43,102 bases of DNA from Bryobacterales bacterium (GTDB lineage: Bacteria > Acidobacteriota > Terriglobia > Bryobacterales > Bryobacteraceae). Of this stretch, positions 16,362 to 25,099 are shown in pieces (the stretch's first letter is position 1; every line of letters begins with the position of its first letter). A program made the position numbers and the translations under genes. Where the stretch lies: positions 1 to 43,102 of the forward strand of contig PMUP01000090.1 of assembly GCA_003166865.1 (NCBI GenBank). Reading direction: 5' to 3'. Under the pieces are notes generated by a model. The model made no database searches, was not told where the DNA came from, and saw only the letters and a list, made by a program, of their open reading frames with translations.

Positions 16362-18707
16362 GTGCACGTGCGAATTGTCTATCTGAATCCCGGCGGCCGG
16401 TTGGGTGGCGCAGAAACCAGCCTGCGCGAGCTATTGGCGAGCGTCCGGGCCGCGCAACCGGACTGGGAGCTTTGGCTGGTGCTGGGTGAAGACGGCCCGC
16501 TGGCCGCGATCGCGCGCGGCCTCGGAGTGAGAGTCTTGGTGCAGCCTTTTCCGCCGGCGCTGGCACGCTTGGGCGATAGCGGGCGATGGACGGCTCTGGT
16601 TGGTTTACTGAAAGCAGCCGTACCCACCGCAAGGTACGCGCGCGATCTTTCTCGCTGGCTGGCGAAAATCCAGCCGGACATCATTCACACCAACGGGTTC
16701 AAAATGCATCTGCTGGGAGCTTGGACCCGCCCGCGCCAGACGCCCCTGATCTGGCATATTCACGACTACGTTAGTCCGCGCCGGTTGATGCGCCGCTTGC
16801 TGTGGCCATTTCGAAAGGCCTGTAGCGTTGCGATCGTCAATTCCAGGAGCGTGGCCAAGGACCTGGAGCAGGTGTTGCCCGGCCTGCGCATTGTACCCAT
16901 CTACAACGCGATCGATTTGGAGCGCTTCTCGCCCCAGGGCGACCGGCTGGACCTGGATGCCAAAGCCGGGCTCGCACCTCCGGCTCCTGGAACGGTTCGG
17001 GTCGGCTTGATCGCGACCTTCGCGCGCTGGAAGGGGCACAAGGTTTTCCTGGAAGCGCTGGCGCGTGTTTCTCCCGACGTTCCAATTCGTGGTTACATCA
17101 TCGGCGGCCCCATTTACCAAACCGATGGCAGCCAATGGTCCGCGCTCGAGCTTCAAAAGGAGGCTGAGCGATTGGGGCTGGCCGGCCAAGTCGGGTTCAC
17201 CGGTTTTCTGGAAGATATTCCCGCGGCGATGCGATCCCTTGACATCATCGTGCATGCCAGCACGCAGCCTGAGCCTTTCGGGATGGTGATCATCGAGGGC
17301 ATGGCCTGTGGCGCCGCGGTCATTGCCAGTCAGGCTGGAGGAGCTTCCGAGATATTTAGCGATGGTGAGGACGCGCTCGGTCATCCGCCCGGCGATGCGG
17401 CGCTTCTAGCCCAACAGATTCTGCGCCTGGCCGGCGACCAGGCATTGCGGCGCAGGCTCGGCCAGGCGGGCCGGGCTACGGCGGAGCGGCTGTATCACGG
17501 AACGCGTCTTGCAAACGAATTGGTGACTTTGTACCGGAAAATTAGCAATGCGCCAGTGGCTGAGGCTGGGCCGGGCGAACGTTCCCGCATCCTGCACGTC
17601 AATAGCGGCAACCTATATGGAGGCGTGGAATCCATTCTGGTGACACTGGCGCGTCTAGGACACCTGTGTCCTCACATGGAGTCGCATTTCGCGGTGTGTC
17701 ACGAGGGACGGCTAAGCCGGGAGCTGATTGAGGCTGGCGCGCCCGTCTACCGGCTCGGGCAGGTCCGGATCAGCCGTCCATGGACGGTGTGGCGCGCGCG
17801 CCGTCAGTTGCGTGAGATTCTCCGTTCCGAACACTTTGACTTGGTGATCTGCCACATGCCCTGGTCGTTTGCAGTGTTTGGCCCGGCGGTGAAGGCGGCA
17901 GGTCAACGGCTGGGTTTCTGCGCGCATGCCTTTCATAGCGGCCGTGGATGGCTGGAGTGGCTGGCCCGCCGGATCACACCGGACCTGGCCATCGCCAACA
18001 GCAACTATACCGAGAGCGGATTGGCAAATCTCTTCCCCCAGTCGCCGCACGGTGTCATTTATCCTCCCGTGGAGCTGACTGCGTTCTCCTCAGCCGGCCA
18101 GACTCGTTCTCTATTTCGCCAGCAGCAAGGCCTGAACGAAGCGACCGTAGTGATCATTCAAGTGAGCCGGATAGAGGCCTGCAAGGGTCACTTGGTGCAC
18201 CTGGAAGCGCTGGGGCGGCTGAAGCAGCTTCCCACGCCCTGGGTTTGCTGGATGGTGGGCGGCGCGCAGCGGCCCGAAGAGCGGGAGTACCTTAGCGAGC
18301 TGCAACGGACTGCCGCGGTCCTGGGACTCCAGGAACGCGTCCGCTTTTTGGGACAACGCGCGGACATCCCGGCGTTGCTTGCGGCGGCGGACATCTTTTG
18401 CCAACCGAACGAAACCCCCGACTCGTTTGGTATCAGCTTTGTCGAAGCGCTCAGCGCCGGCCGGCCGGTGGTCACTTCCGCATTGGGAGGGGCGCTGGAA
18501 ATTGTCGACGAATCCTGCGGGTTGCTGGTCCAGCCGGGCGACGTTGCCGGACTCGCGGCGGCGCTGCAACAGTTAATCGAACGCCCCGAGTTACGAGCGG
18601 ACTTGACCCGAAGTGGCGCGGCACGCGCCCTGGCGCTGTGCGACCCCGCCAAGCAGATGGGTCTGCTGGACCGCATGTCTCGAATCCGGCGCAACGGCGA
18701 ATCATGA
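16362..18707 (+). CDS. Double GT4 glycosyltransferase fusion
   Basis: A 781-residue protein made of two complete GT-B, family GT4-like enzymes in tandem. Domain 1 (about 1-395) begins RIVYLNPGGRLGGAE and has the E-x7-E signature at E304 and E312 (EPFGMVIIEGMACG). Domain 2 (about 405-781) begins RILHVNSGNLYGGVES and has D687 and E695 (DSFGISFVEALSAG). Both keep the N-terminal Gly-rich loop for the acceptor and the C-terminal nucleotide-sugar site, so both are likely active and may add two successive sugars. GT4 enzymes retain the anomeric configuration of the donor. The start is a GTG at 16362 without a clear Shine-Dalgarno sequence; a GTG six bases later would serve equally. The stop overlaps the next gene in ATGA. 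Donor and acceptor cannot be read from the sequence. Confidence 0.9.
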   Translation: MHVRIVYLNPGGRLGGAETSLRELLASVRAAQPDWELWLVLGEDGPLAAIARGLGVRVLVQPFPPALARLGDSGRWTALVGLLKAAVPTARYARDLSRWLAKIQPDIIHTNGFKMHLLGAWTRPRQTPLIWHIHDYVSPRRLMRRLLWPFRKACSVAIVNSRSVAKDLEQVLPGLRIVPIYNAIDLERFSPQGDRLDLDAKAGLAPPAPGTVRVGLIATFARWKGHKVFLEALARVSPDVPIRGYIIGGPIYQTDGSQWSALELQKEAERLGLAGQVGFTGFLEDIPAAMRSLDIIVHASTQPEPFGMVIIEGMACGAAVIASQAGGASEIFSDGEDALGHPPGDAALLAQQILRLAGDQALRRRLGQAGRATAERLYHGTRLANELVTLYRKISNAPVAEAGPGERSRILHVNSGNLYGGVESILVTLARLGHLCPHMESHFAVCHEGRLSRELIEAGAPVYRLGQVRISRPWTVWRARRQLREILRSEHFDLVICHMPWSFAVFGPAVKAAGQRLGFCAHAFHSGRGWLEWLARRITPDLAIANSNYTESGLANLFPQSPHGVIYPPVELTAFSSAGQTRSLFRQQQGLNEATVVIIQVSRIEACKGHLVHLEALGRLKQLPTPWVCWMVGGAQRPEEREYLSELQRTAAVLGLQERVRFLGQRADIPALLAAADIFCQPNETPDSFGISFVEALSAGRPVVTSALGGALEIVDESCGLLVQPGDVAGLAAALQQLIERPELRADLTRSGAARALALCDPAKQMGLLDRMSRIRRNGES

Positions 18708-20044
18708 TCGCGCTATTGTTGTGCGTTATCGCGTTTGTGGCCTGCTACCTGGCGGGACGGCGCTCGCTCGGCCAGGGCCTCGTCATGCTGCTCGCGTTTG
18801 GATATTTCTATGGCATCCTGCGCGCAAACCTGCTCACGGCATTCTCGCATTTCATTTTTGACGCGGGCATGATCGGTCTGTTTCTATCCCCCTGTTGGCA
18901 TACCTCGAATCCGCGGGAGAAGAAGCGCTCCGCGGTAATCCAACTCTGGACGATTCTTCTGATTGCCTGGCCCATTCTCCTGGTTGTGCTTCCGTTCCAG
19001 CCGTTGTTGATCTCCCTGGTGGGGCTGCGTGGAAATACTTTCTTTATTCCGTTGCTGTTCATCGGGAGTCGGCTGAAGCAAAAGGATCTGGTGGAGCTTT
19101 CTGTTGGACTGGCCGTGCTGAATTTGGCGGCGGTGGCCTTCGCCGGAGCGGAATACTTCATGGGTTTGCCGCGGTTTTTTCCGATCAGCCCGGTAACGCA
19201 GATCATCTACAACAGCGCCGATGCCGGAGGCGGCTTCTACCGCATCCCAGCGACGTTTACAAGCGCGCACTCGTTTGGGGGCACCATGGTCATGACCATG
19301 CCTTTTCTGGTGGGGCTGTGGACCAAGGCCGAAACCAAACGCAACCGCCTTTTGGCTTTGGCCGGCATCTTTGTCGCCATGCTGGGAGTGCTGCTGTCCG
19401 CCACTCGCACAAATTTCATTTTCGGCAGCGCGATGATTCTGTTCGTGATCTTTACAACCAAGATGAAAACCAGCCAGAAAGCGTTCTTCCTCGTGATCAT
19501 TGCCGCAATTGGGTTGATCGCCATGGGGAATGTCCGCTTCCAGCGGTTCAAGACACTCGGCGATACGGAAGGTGTTGTCGATCGCGTCGCCGGAAGCGTG
19601 AACCGTGGCTTCTTCGAACTTCTCACCGAGTACCCCATGGGAAATGGATTGGGCGGCGCAGGCAGCAGCATCCCATATTTTCTTCAAGGACAAGTTAGGA
19701 ATCCCATTGCGATGGAAAATGAATACGCTCGAGTTCTCGGCGAACAGGGCATAATCGGCCTGTTGCTTTGGGTGAGCCTGGTGGTTTGGTTCATCCTCCA
19801 GGCCCCGACTGCCTTTGCCAAGGGTCCTTGGGCCACCAGCCGCCGGCTGGTGTGGTGCTTGGTGGCCATTGATTTAGGAACGGCCTTTATCGGTTTAGGA
19901 ATGCTGACCTCCATCCCCGGCACAGTGTTCCTGGTCATGGGGATGGGCTGGACATCTACGCCAGAAGAGCGCGAAGCAACGGTTCCAAATCTGGCGCGCC
20001 GGCCAGTGCAGCCGATCGGCTACGTCCCGGCCCAAGCACGCTAA
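18704..20044 (+). CDS. Wzy-like O-antigen polymerase/ligase
   Basis: A 446-residue membrane protein with about ten hydrophobic segments and the Wzy/WaaL-type pattern. It has a Thr/Ser-rich periplasmic stretch near residues 170-195 (IPATFTSAHSFGG) and a late motif ENEYARVLGEQGIIGLLL beginning at E338, which is the usual end of the large periplasmic loop. The ATG at 18704 overlaps the upstream stop in ATGA and begins directly with a membrane helix. A longer open frame from 18398 lies inside the GT fusion and is not believed. The protein would join undecaprenyl-linked repeat units in the periplasm. A ligase role cannot be excluded by sequence, but the flippase next to it favours polymerase. Confidence 0.85.
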   Translation: MIALLLCVIAFVACYLAGRRSLGQGLVMLLAFGYFYGILRANLLTAFSHFIFDAGMIGLFLSPCWHTSNPREKKRSAVIQLWTILLIAWPILLVVLPFQPLLISLVGLRGNTFFIPLLFIGSRLKQKDLVELSVGLAVLNLAAVAFAGAEYFMGLPRFFPISPVTQIIYNSADAGGGFYRIPATFTSAHSFGGTMVMTMPFLVGLWTKAETKRNRLLALAGIFVAMLGVLLSATRTNFIFGSAMILFVIFTTKMKTSQKAFFLVIIAAIGLIAMGNVRFQRFKTLGDTEGVVDRVAGSVNRGFFELLTEYPMGNGLGGAGSSIPYFLQGQVRNPIAMENEYARVLGEQGIIGLLLWVSLVVWFILQAPTAFAKGPWATSRRLVWCLVAIDLGTAFIGLGMLTSIPGTVFLVMGMGWTSTPEEREATVPNLARRPVQPIGYVPAQAR

Positions 20045-20060
20045 ATATCGTCCCGCGATT

Positions 20061-20099
20061 GGCGCTCCATGGCAGCTGGTCATAGCCACGCGGAGCGCC
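20061..20099. other. Two-tier hairpin between polymerase and flippase genes
   Basis: GGCGCTCC (20061-20068) and GGAGCGCC (20092-20099) form a perfect 8-bp stem. Inside it TGGC (20070-20073) pairs with GCCA (20085-20088). The hairpin fills most of the 73-bp gap. No T-run follows, so an RNA processing or stability site is more likely than a terminator. Confidence 0.45.
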
Positions 20100-20117
20100 G
20101 TCCGAGCATGGTTTGAA

Positions 20118-21686
20118 ATGAACGCTACTATTCCCGCCAGCCGCACGCATCGTTTCCTGGGTGGTCTGGTGATGACTTATGGTTATCAGGGACTGCTGGT
20201 TCTAGCGGGCTTCTGGCTCATGCCGTTCTATCTGCGCCACATTGGCCAGCATGACTACGGGCTGTGGCTGGTGGGCACGCAACTGCTGACTTACCTGACT
20301 CTCACCGACTTCGGCGTGGTGGCTTTGCTGCCGTTAGAAACAGCTTATGCCACGGGCCGCGCCGGCGGGAGCGCGAAAGCCGAAGATTTGCCGGAGATCG
20401 TCGGGCGTACCGCCCGCATTGTGTTATTTCAATTTCCGATTGTGATGTTGCTGGCGCTTGTCATGTGGTTGATGATTCCGGCGCAGTGGCACGATTTGCG
20501 AGGGCCGCTGGCAGTCGCACTGCTAGCCTTCGTGGTTGGCTTTCCTTTGCGCATTCTTCCAGCTTTGCTGCAGGGATTGCAGGACCTCGCTTTTGGGAAC
20601 GGGCTTCAGACCATGGTCTGGATCTTGAGCACGGTTGCGACCGTGGCCATGATCCTGGCGGGCTGGAAGCTGTACGCGCTCGCCCTGGGCTGGTTGGTCA
20701 CCCAGGTTGCCATGACGCCGCTCTACTATTATCGATTGAAGACCCGTTTTCCGGGGGTATTGCCACGCCGATTGCCGCCCGTGGTCTGGAGCTCGGTTCG
20801 CACGCAGCTGGGCAAGGGGTCTTGGTTCAGCGTAGCTCAAGTGGCGCAATTACTGATCAGCAACACGGACCTGTTGATCATCGGCAGGGTGCTGAGTCCC
20901 ACCGCGGTGGTGCCGTATTCTTTCACCGGAAAGCTGCCCGGCGTGCTCGGCAATCAGGCCAGCACGCTGATGCACACAGCCGTGCCGGCTCTTTCCGAGC
21001 TCAAGACTGGTGAGTCCCGCCAGCGGGTGTTTCAAGCGCTGAGTGCGCTGAATCAGGCCATGCTGACATTCAGCGGCTTGGTATTCTGCGTGGTCGTGGT
21101 AGTGAACCATTGGTTTGTCGATTGGTGGGTCACGGCGCGGCAATATGGCGAGCAATACGGCGGCATCTGGCTCACTCTCGCGATCCTGATGAGCATGGTG
21201 GTTCGTCATTGGACGACCACCACGTCCTATACGGTCTTCTGTTTCGATCATCAACGCAGAATTTCGCTGACCAATTTGGCGGACGGTGTGGTCACGGCTG
21301 GATGTTGCCTGGTGTTCGTAAAGTTGTGGGGGCTGGTTGGGGCGCCAGTCGGCACCACAGTGGGCGCTTGCCTGGTAAGTCTGCCGCTCAATCTGCGCAT
21401 CATTGGGCAGGATACCGATACCTCTATCCCTGAACTCCTGCGCGGGATGCTGGGTGGATGGTTCTGGCGTTTCTTGTTGATGATCGCCGGGGCCACCTTC
21501 GTGGCCCTCCGCTGGACGCCCAAGAGCCTGGTCCAAGCCGGCCTGGCCGCCTTGGCGGTGGCTGCGATCTATGGTCTGGTTATGCTTCCCAACCTGTTGC
21601 GTGCGCCCTTGGGAAACTACGTGCGGCCGCTGATGGCGTCCTTTCGCGCCCGATTCGTGGCGCTGCAAATGAGATTCTCAGCGTGA
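20118..21686 (+). CDS. Wzx-like polysaccharide flippase (MOP superfamily)
   Basis: A 522-residue polytopic protein with about 12-14 membrane segments spread over its full length, as in Wzx/RfbX-type transporters. The N-terminal segment (LVMTYGYQGLLVLAGFWLMPFYLRHIG, read as two blocks with an early helix) and the DYGLW motif near residue 51 are typical of the polysaccharide-synthesis branch of the MOP superfamily. It would flip undecaprenyl-diphosphate-linked repeat units to the periplasm. The position directly after the Wzy-like gene completes a Wzx/Wzy pair. The closest alternative, a MATE drug exporter, fits the context less well. Confidence 0.87.
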   Translation: MNATIPASRTHRFLGGLVMTYGYQGLLVLAGFWLMPFYLRHIGQHDYGLWLVGTQLLTYLTLTDFGVVALLPLETAYATGRAGGSAKAEDLPEIVGRTARIVLFQFPIVMLLALVMWLMIPAQWHDLRGPLAVALLAFVVGFPLRILPALLQGLQDLAFGNGLQTMVWILSTVATVAMILAGWKLYALALGWLVTQVAMTPLYYYRLKTRFPGVLPRRLPPVVWSSVRTQLGKGSWFSVAQVAQLLISNTDLLIIGRVLSPTAVVPYSFTGKLPGVLGNQASTLMHTAVPALSELKTGESRQRVFQALSALNQAMLTFSGLVFCVVVVVNHWFVDWWVTARQYGEQYGGIWLTLAILMSMVVRHWTTTTSYTVFCFDHQRRISLTNLADGVVTAGCCLVFVKLWGLVGAPVGTTVGACLVSLPLNLRIIGQDTDTSIPELLRGMLGGWFWRFLLMIAGATFVALRWTPKSLVQAGLAALAVAAIYGLVMLPNLLRAPLGNYVRPLMASFRARFVALQMRFSA

Positions 21687-21699
21687 ATCCGGGCCTGGA

Positions 21700-22908
21700 A
21701 TGGATGGTGTGAGCCGGCCTGGCCGAGTTGCAGTCGTGTATGGAAGCGCACCCGGCATCGGAGGTCTAGGCCATTCTGTAGCCGCTGGAATATCGGCGGC
21801 GGCCAAAGGCGCGGCGGAAGTTTTCGCGTTGGGCCCAGCCCGGCCATCTGGTCCGTGGTCTTTACCGGGAGGAACGCCGCAGGCAACCTGGATGGAATCG
21901 CCCCCAGGAATTCCCTCCTGGATGGTGGGCTACACCTGGCTGCGGTGGCGGCCAGGCCTGGTAACGTCATTACGCGATCGCCACCTGGGACGCTGGGCAG
22001 CTGGGGAATTGCAGCGCTTGCGCCCTGACTCGTGCTACATGTTCACTCAGGTCGCCTTGGAATCGCTGCGCTGGTGCCGCCGCGAATCTATCCCAACCGT
22101 GCTGGACAATCCCAACGGTCATATCCGCAACTTTCAACAAGTGTGCGAGAAAGAGGCGCGGCGCTGGTTTGGGACCAGGTTTCATGGCCCTCCTTCGGCG
22201 GCGACGGTCGCGCGGGTGGAGGAAGAATATGAATTAGCCGGCCGCATTCGCGTGTATTCGGAATGGGGCAAACAGTCCATGCTGCGCTTCGGGGTTCCTG
22301 AACACAAGCTGCATGTGCTGCACCAGACCGTGAATCTCGAGCGGTTTTGTCCGGCGGCCGCGCGCCCACCGGACCACGGACCGTTGCGTGTTTGCTACGT
22401 CGGCAGCTTGGATCTGCGCAAGGGATTTGTATATCTGCTCGAAGCCATCCGCGCCGCGGGCGCCAAGCGAATCCAACTGCGAATCGTGGGCGCAACTGGC
22501 GACCGGGGCTGCGCAAAGCTACTGGCGCGCGAGAGCGCCGGACTCCAGATCGAAGTAGCGCCGGGCGATTCGCTGCCGGTCTATCAGGGTTCGGAATTGC
22601 TTGTGATCCCCACACTCGAAGATGGTCTGCCATTTGTTTTGGTGGAAGGATTGGCTTGCGGCTTGCCGGTGATCGTTACTCGTGAAGCCGGCGCCAGCGA
22701 ATGCGTGCGGCACGGCCAGAGTGGCTGGCTGGTTCCGGCCGGCGACGTGGAAGCTTTGGCCGCCGCTTTGGAGCAAGCGCTGTTGCGGCGGGAAGAACTT
22801 TGGTCCATGGGCCAGAGAGCCCGCGCGGATGTCGAGCGCTATGCGGGTCTCGCGCAACTCGATCAACTCTCGGACTGGTTTCACTGCCGCACCGCGGATG
22901 TCAAATAA
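21700..22908 (+). CDS. GT4-like glycosyltransferase
   Basis: A 402-residue GT-B protein. The N-terminal domain starts VAVVYGSAPGIGGLGHSVA with the Gly-rich acceptor loop. The C-terminal domain has CYVGSLDLRKGFVYLLEA (the donor-domain start, written in two halves around RKG) and the donor signature EDGLPFVLVEGLACG, in which the first acidic residue is Asp or Glu followed by x7 and Glu. It ends with the usual C-terminal helix crossing back to the N-domain. The gene is 13 bases after the flippase gene and 4 bases before GalE. Sugar specificity cannot be assigned. Confidence 0.88.
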   Translation: MDGVSRPGRVAVVYGSAPGIGGLGHSVAAGISAAAKGAAEVFALGPARPSGPWSLPGGTPQATWMESPPGIPSWMVGYTWLRWRPGLVTSLRDRHLGRWAAGELQRLRPDSCYMFTQVALESLRWCRRESIPTVLDNPNGHIRNFQQVCEKEARRWFGTRFHGPPSAATVARVEEEYELAGRIRVYSEWGKQSMLRFGVPEHKLHVLHQTVNLERFCPAAARPPDHGPLRVCYVGSLDLRKGFVYLLEAIRAAGAKRIQLRIVGATGDRGCAKLLARESAGLQIEVAPGDSLPVYQGSELLVIPTLEDGLPFVLVEGLACGLPVIVTREAGASECVRHGQSGWLVPAGDVEALAAALEQALLRREELWSMGQRARADVERYAGLAQLDQLSDWFHCRTADVK

Positions 22909-22912
22909 AAAT

Positions 22913-23917
22913 ATGAAGGTCTTAGTCACGGGAGGCGCGGGCTACATCGGCAGTCACGCGGCCAAGGGATTGTCAAAAGCCGGCTTCGAGCCGGTGGTGG
23001 TGGACAACCTCAGCCGCGGGCATCGCGAAGCAGTTCGATGGGGACCTTTTGTGCAGGCGGACGTGGGCGATCAAGCCGCGCTCCGGCAGGTGCTCCGTGA
23101 GTATTCCATTGACGCGGTCATGCATTTCGCGGCGTTTGCCTATGTCGGCGAGTCCATGCAGGCGCCCGGCCGATACTTCCAGAACAATGTGGTCTCGACG
23201 CTGAACCTGCTGGAGGCCATGCGTGAAGAGCAAGTGAGGAAAATTGTGTTCTCTTCCACTTGCGCCACCTACGGACATCCTCAACAAATTCCCATCTCCG
23301 AAGATCACGTTCAGCGGCCGGCCAATCCGTATGGCGAGTCCAAGTTGATGGTCGAACGGCTGCTGCATTGGTATAGCAGCATTCATGGATTCGCCGCCGT
23401 CGCACTACGCTATTTCAATGCCGCCGGCGCGGATCCGGAGGGTAAACTCGGCGAGTGCCACGATCCTGAAACGCACTTGATTCCGGTGGCGTTGTCGGCC
23501 GCGTTGGGATCGCGAGGCGCGCTCGACATCTATGGTACCGACTACGATACGCCGGATGGAACCGCGATTCGCGACTATCTGCATGTCAGCGATCTTGCCG
23601 ACGCCCACGTTGCTGCCTTGCGGTATTTGAACGCGGGCGGACCGAGCGATGCTTTCAATCTCGGGACTGGCGTAGGCTACTCGGTTCGCGAAGTAGTGGC
23701 GATGGTGGAACAGGTGGCGCACAGGAAAGTTCCGGTGCGGGAATGCCCCCGGCGAAGCGGCGACCCAGCCAGCCTGGTCGCGGAGGCATCCAAGGCAGCC
23801 CAAGTGTTGAGCTGGCGTCCACAGTGCTCCAGCTTGGAACAGATCGTTCGTACGGCCTGGGAGTGGAGCTTGAATCACGAGAAGCCCGCGGCTGTGTCTT
23901 CGGGTAACCAGGGGTAA
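22913..23917 (+). CDS. galE: UDP-glucose 4-epimerase
   Basis: A 334-residue extended SDR epimerase. The NAD site GGAGYIGSH is at residues 7-15, the SSTCATYG strand with the catalytic Ser/Thr lies near 113-120, and the catalytic pair is Y140 and K144 (YGESK). RYFNAAGADP and the late RDYLHVSDLADAH motif are the classic GalE signatures, as is SWRPQ near the end. It interconverts UDP-glucose and UDP-galactose, or the N-acetyl forms, in the cytoplasm to feed the glycosyltransferases. The ATG at 22913 gives the canonical MKVLVTGGAG start with a 4-base gap. An ATG at 22898 would overlap the upstream gene and add only five residues. Confidence 0.95.
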   Translation: MKVLVTGGAGYIGSHAAKGLSKAGFEPVVVDNLSRGHREAVRWGPFVQADVGDQAALRQVLREYSIDAVMHFAAFAYVGESMQAPGRYFQNNVVSTLNLLEAMREEQVRKIVFSSTCATYGHPQQIPISEDHVQRPANPYGESKLMVERLLHWYSSIHGFAAVALRYFNAAGADPEGKLGECHDPETHLIPVALSAALGSRGALDIYGTDYDTPDGTAIRDYLHVSDLADAHVAALRYLNAGGPSDAFNLGTGVGYSVREVVAMVEQVAHRKVPVRECPRRSGDPASLVAEASKAAQVLSWRPQCSSLEQIVRTAWEWSLNHEKPAAVSSGNQG

Positions 23918-23920
23918 GTC

Positions 23921-25099
23921 ATTCGGCTTTGCTGGCACATTATCGGGGAATACCCACCGCAGCCCGGCGGCGTGAGCGACTACACCAGTCTGGTAGCAGC
24001 CGGCCTGGCCGATCAGGGCGACGAGGTGCATGTGTGGTGCGCTCCCTGCCGCAATCCAGACTCGGGTCCCGAAGCGCCGGGGGTGGTGGTTCATCGGGCG
24101 TTGGGCTCACTGTCGTCCGCCGACCTGCGCCGTGTGGGCGAACAATTGGATCGGTTTCCAGCACCCCGCCGTATTTTGGTGCAATGGGTGCCGCACGCCT
24201 ACGGCTATCGATCCATGAACGTCGGATTTTGCCGCTGGCTGAGGAATCGCGCGGCGCGCTCCGGAGACCGGGTGGAGATCATGGCGCACGAATGCTTCCT
24301 GGGGTTCGGAAGAACATGGAAGCAGACCCTGGCTGCCGCAGTCCAACGCTGGATGACAATTCTGCTGCTGCGGGCGGTCGAGCGGGTGTGGATCTCGATT
24401 CCAGAGTGGGAAGACCTGCTGCGGCCGTACGCGCTCGGTCGAGAGATTGATTTCGAGTGGCTCCCGATCCCCAGCAACATTCCAGTGATTCACAATCCTG
24501 CAGCCACGGAGAACGTCCGCCGGCGATATGCCCCGAACGGCGAGCTCCTGATTGGTCATTTCGGAACACACGGATGGCCGATCACCTCGGTCCTCGAACC
24601 AATCTTGTCCAGGCTGGGCGACGATGCCGCCGCGCCAAGCATCCTCCTGATGGGTGTGGGAAGTGAAGAATTTCGAGCAGAACTGGCGGGTAGAAACCCG
24701 GTGCTCGGCCGGCGGGTTCACGCCACAGGAGCTCTTTCAGCGGAAGATCTTTCAACCCACCTGGCCGCTTGCCAGCTCCTGATCCAACCCTTTCCGGACG
24801 GCGTTAGCAGCCGGCGTGGGAGTCTCATGGCTGGGCTGGCGCACGGAAGACCAATCGTCACCACCTATGGGCCGTTATCGGCGTCGTTTTGGAAAGAAGC
24901 CGGTGTGCTTGCGCTGGCGCCGGTAGGAGATGTGGCGGCTTTCGTGGAACTGGTGCGAGAACTCAGCCGCGACGCCGCGGAACGCGATCGCATGGGCCGC
25001 GCGGCCAAGCGCCTGTATGACGAACGATTCGATCTCTCCCACACCGTCCAGGCGATTCGTGGAGCGGCCATTCTGGAGTACTCCGAATGCGCATCCTGA
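23921..25099 (+). CDS. GT4-like glycosyltransferase with probable ATT start
   Basis: A GT-B protein of 392 residues if translation starts at the ATT at 23921. The first ATG/GTG/TTG in frame is a GTG at 23972, but the 17 codons before it encode IRLCWHIIGEYPPQPGG, an unmistakable first strand and Gly-rich loop of a GT4 enzyme. Losing it would destroy the acceptor domain. AGGGG lies 6 bases before the ATT, a fair ribosome site. The frame upstream of 23918 is closed by the GalE stop, so no other start exists unless the base call is wrong. The donor domain lacks the E-x7-E signature and instead has DGVSSRRGSLMAGLAHG, as seen in a known GT4 subgroup. It overlaps the next gene by 13 bases. Confidence 0.85.
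   Translation: MRLCWHIIGEYPPQPGGVSDYTSLVAAGLADQGDEVHVWCAPCRNPDSGPEAPGVVVHRALGSLSSADLRRVGEQLDRFPAPRRILVQWVPHAYGYRSMNVGFCRWLRNRAARSGDRVEIMAHECFLGFGRTWKQTLAAAVQRWMTILLLRAVERVWISIPEWEDLLRPYALGREIDFEWLPIPSNIPVIHNPAATENVRRRYAPNGELLIGHFGTHGWPITSVLEPILSRLGDDAAAPSILLMGVGSEEFRAELAGRNPVLGRRVHATGALSAEDLSTHLAACQLLIQPFPDGVSSRRGSLMAGLAHGRPIVTTYGPLSASFWKEAGVLALAPVGDVAAFVELVRELSRDAAERDRMGRAAKRLYDERFDLSHTVQAIRGAAILEYSECAS

Noticed and set aside
18398-18703. N-terminal extension of the Wzy-like gene
   Set aside because: The extra 102 codons lie inside the GT fusion in another frame and are Arg-rich; the ATG at 18704 with ATGA overlap starts directly with a membrane helix.
20850-21668. Minus-strand open frame opposite the flippase gene
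   Set aside because: Antisense shadow of a membrane protein; no ribosome site or family feature.
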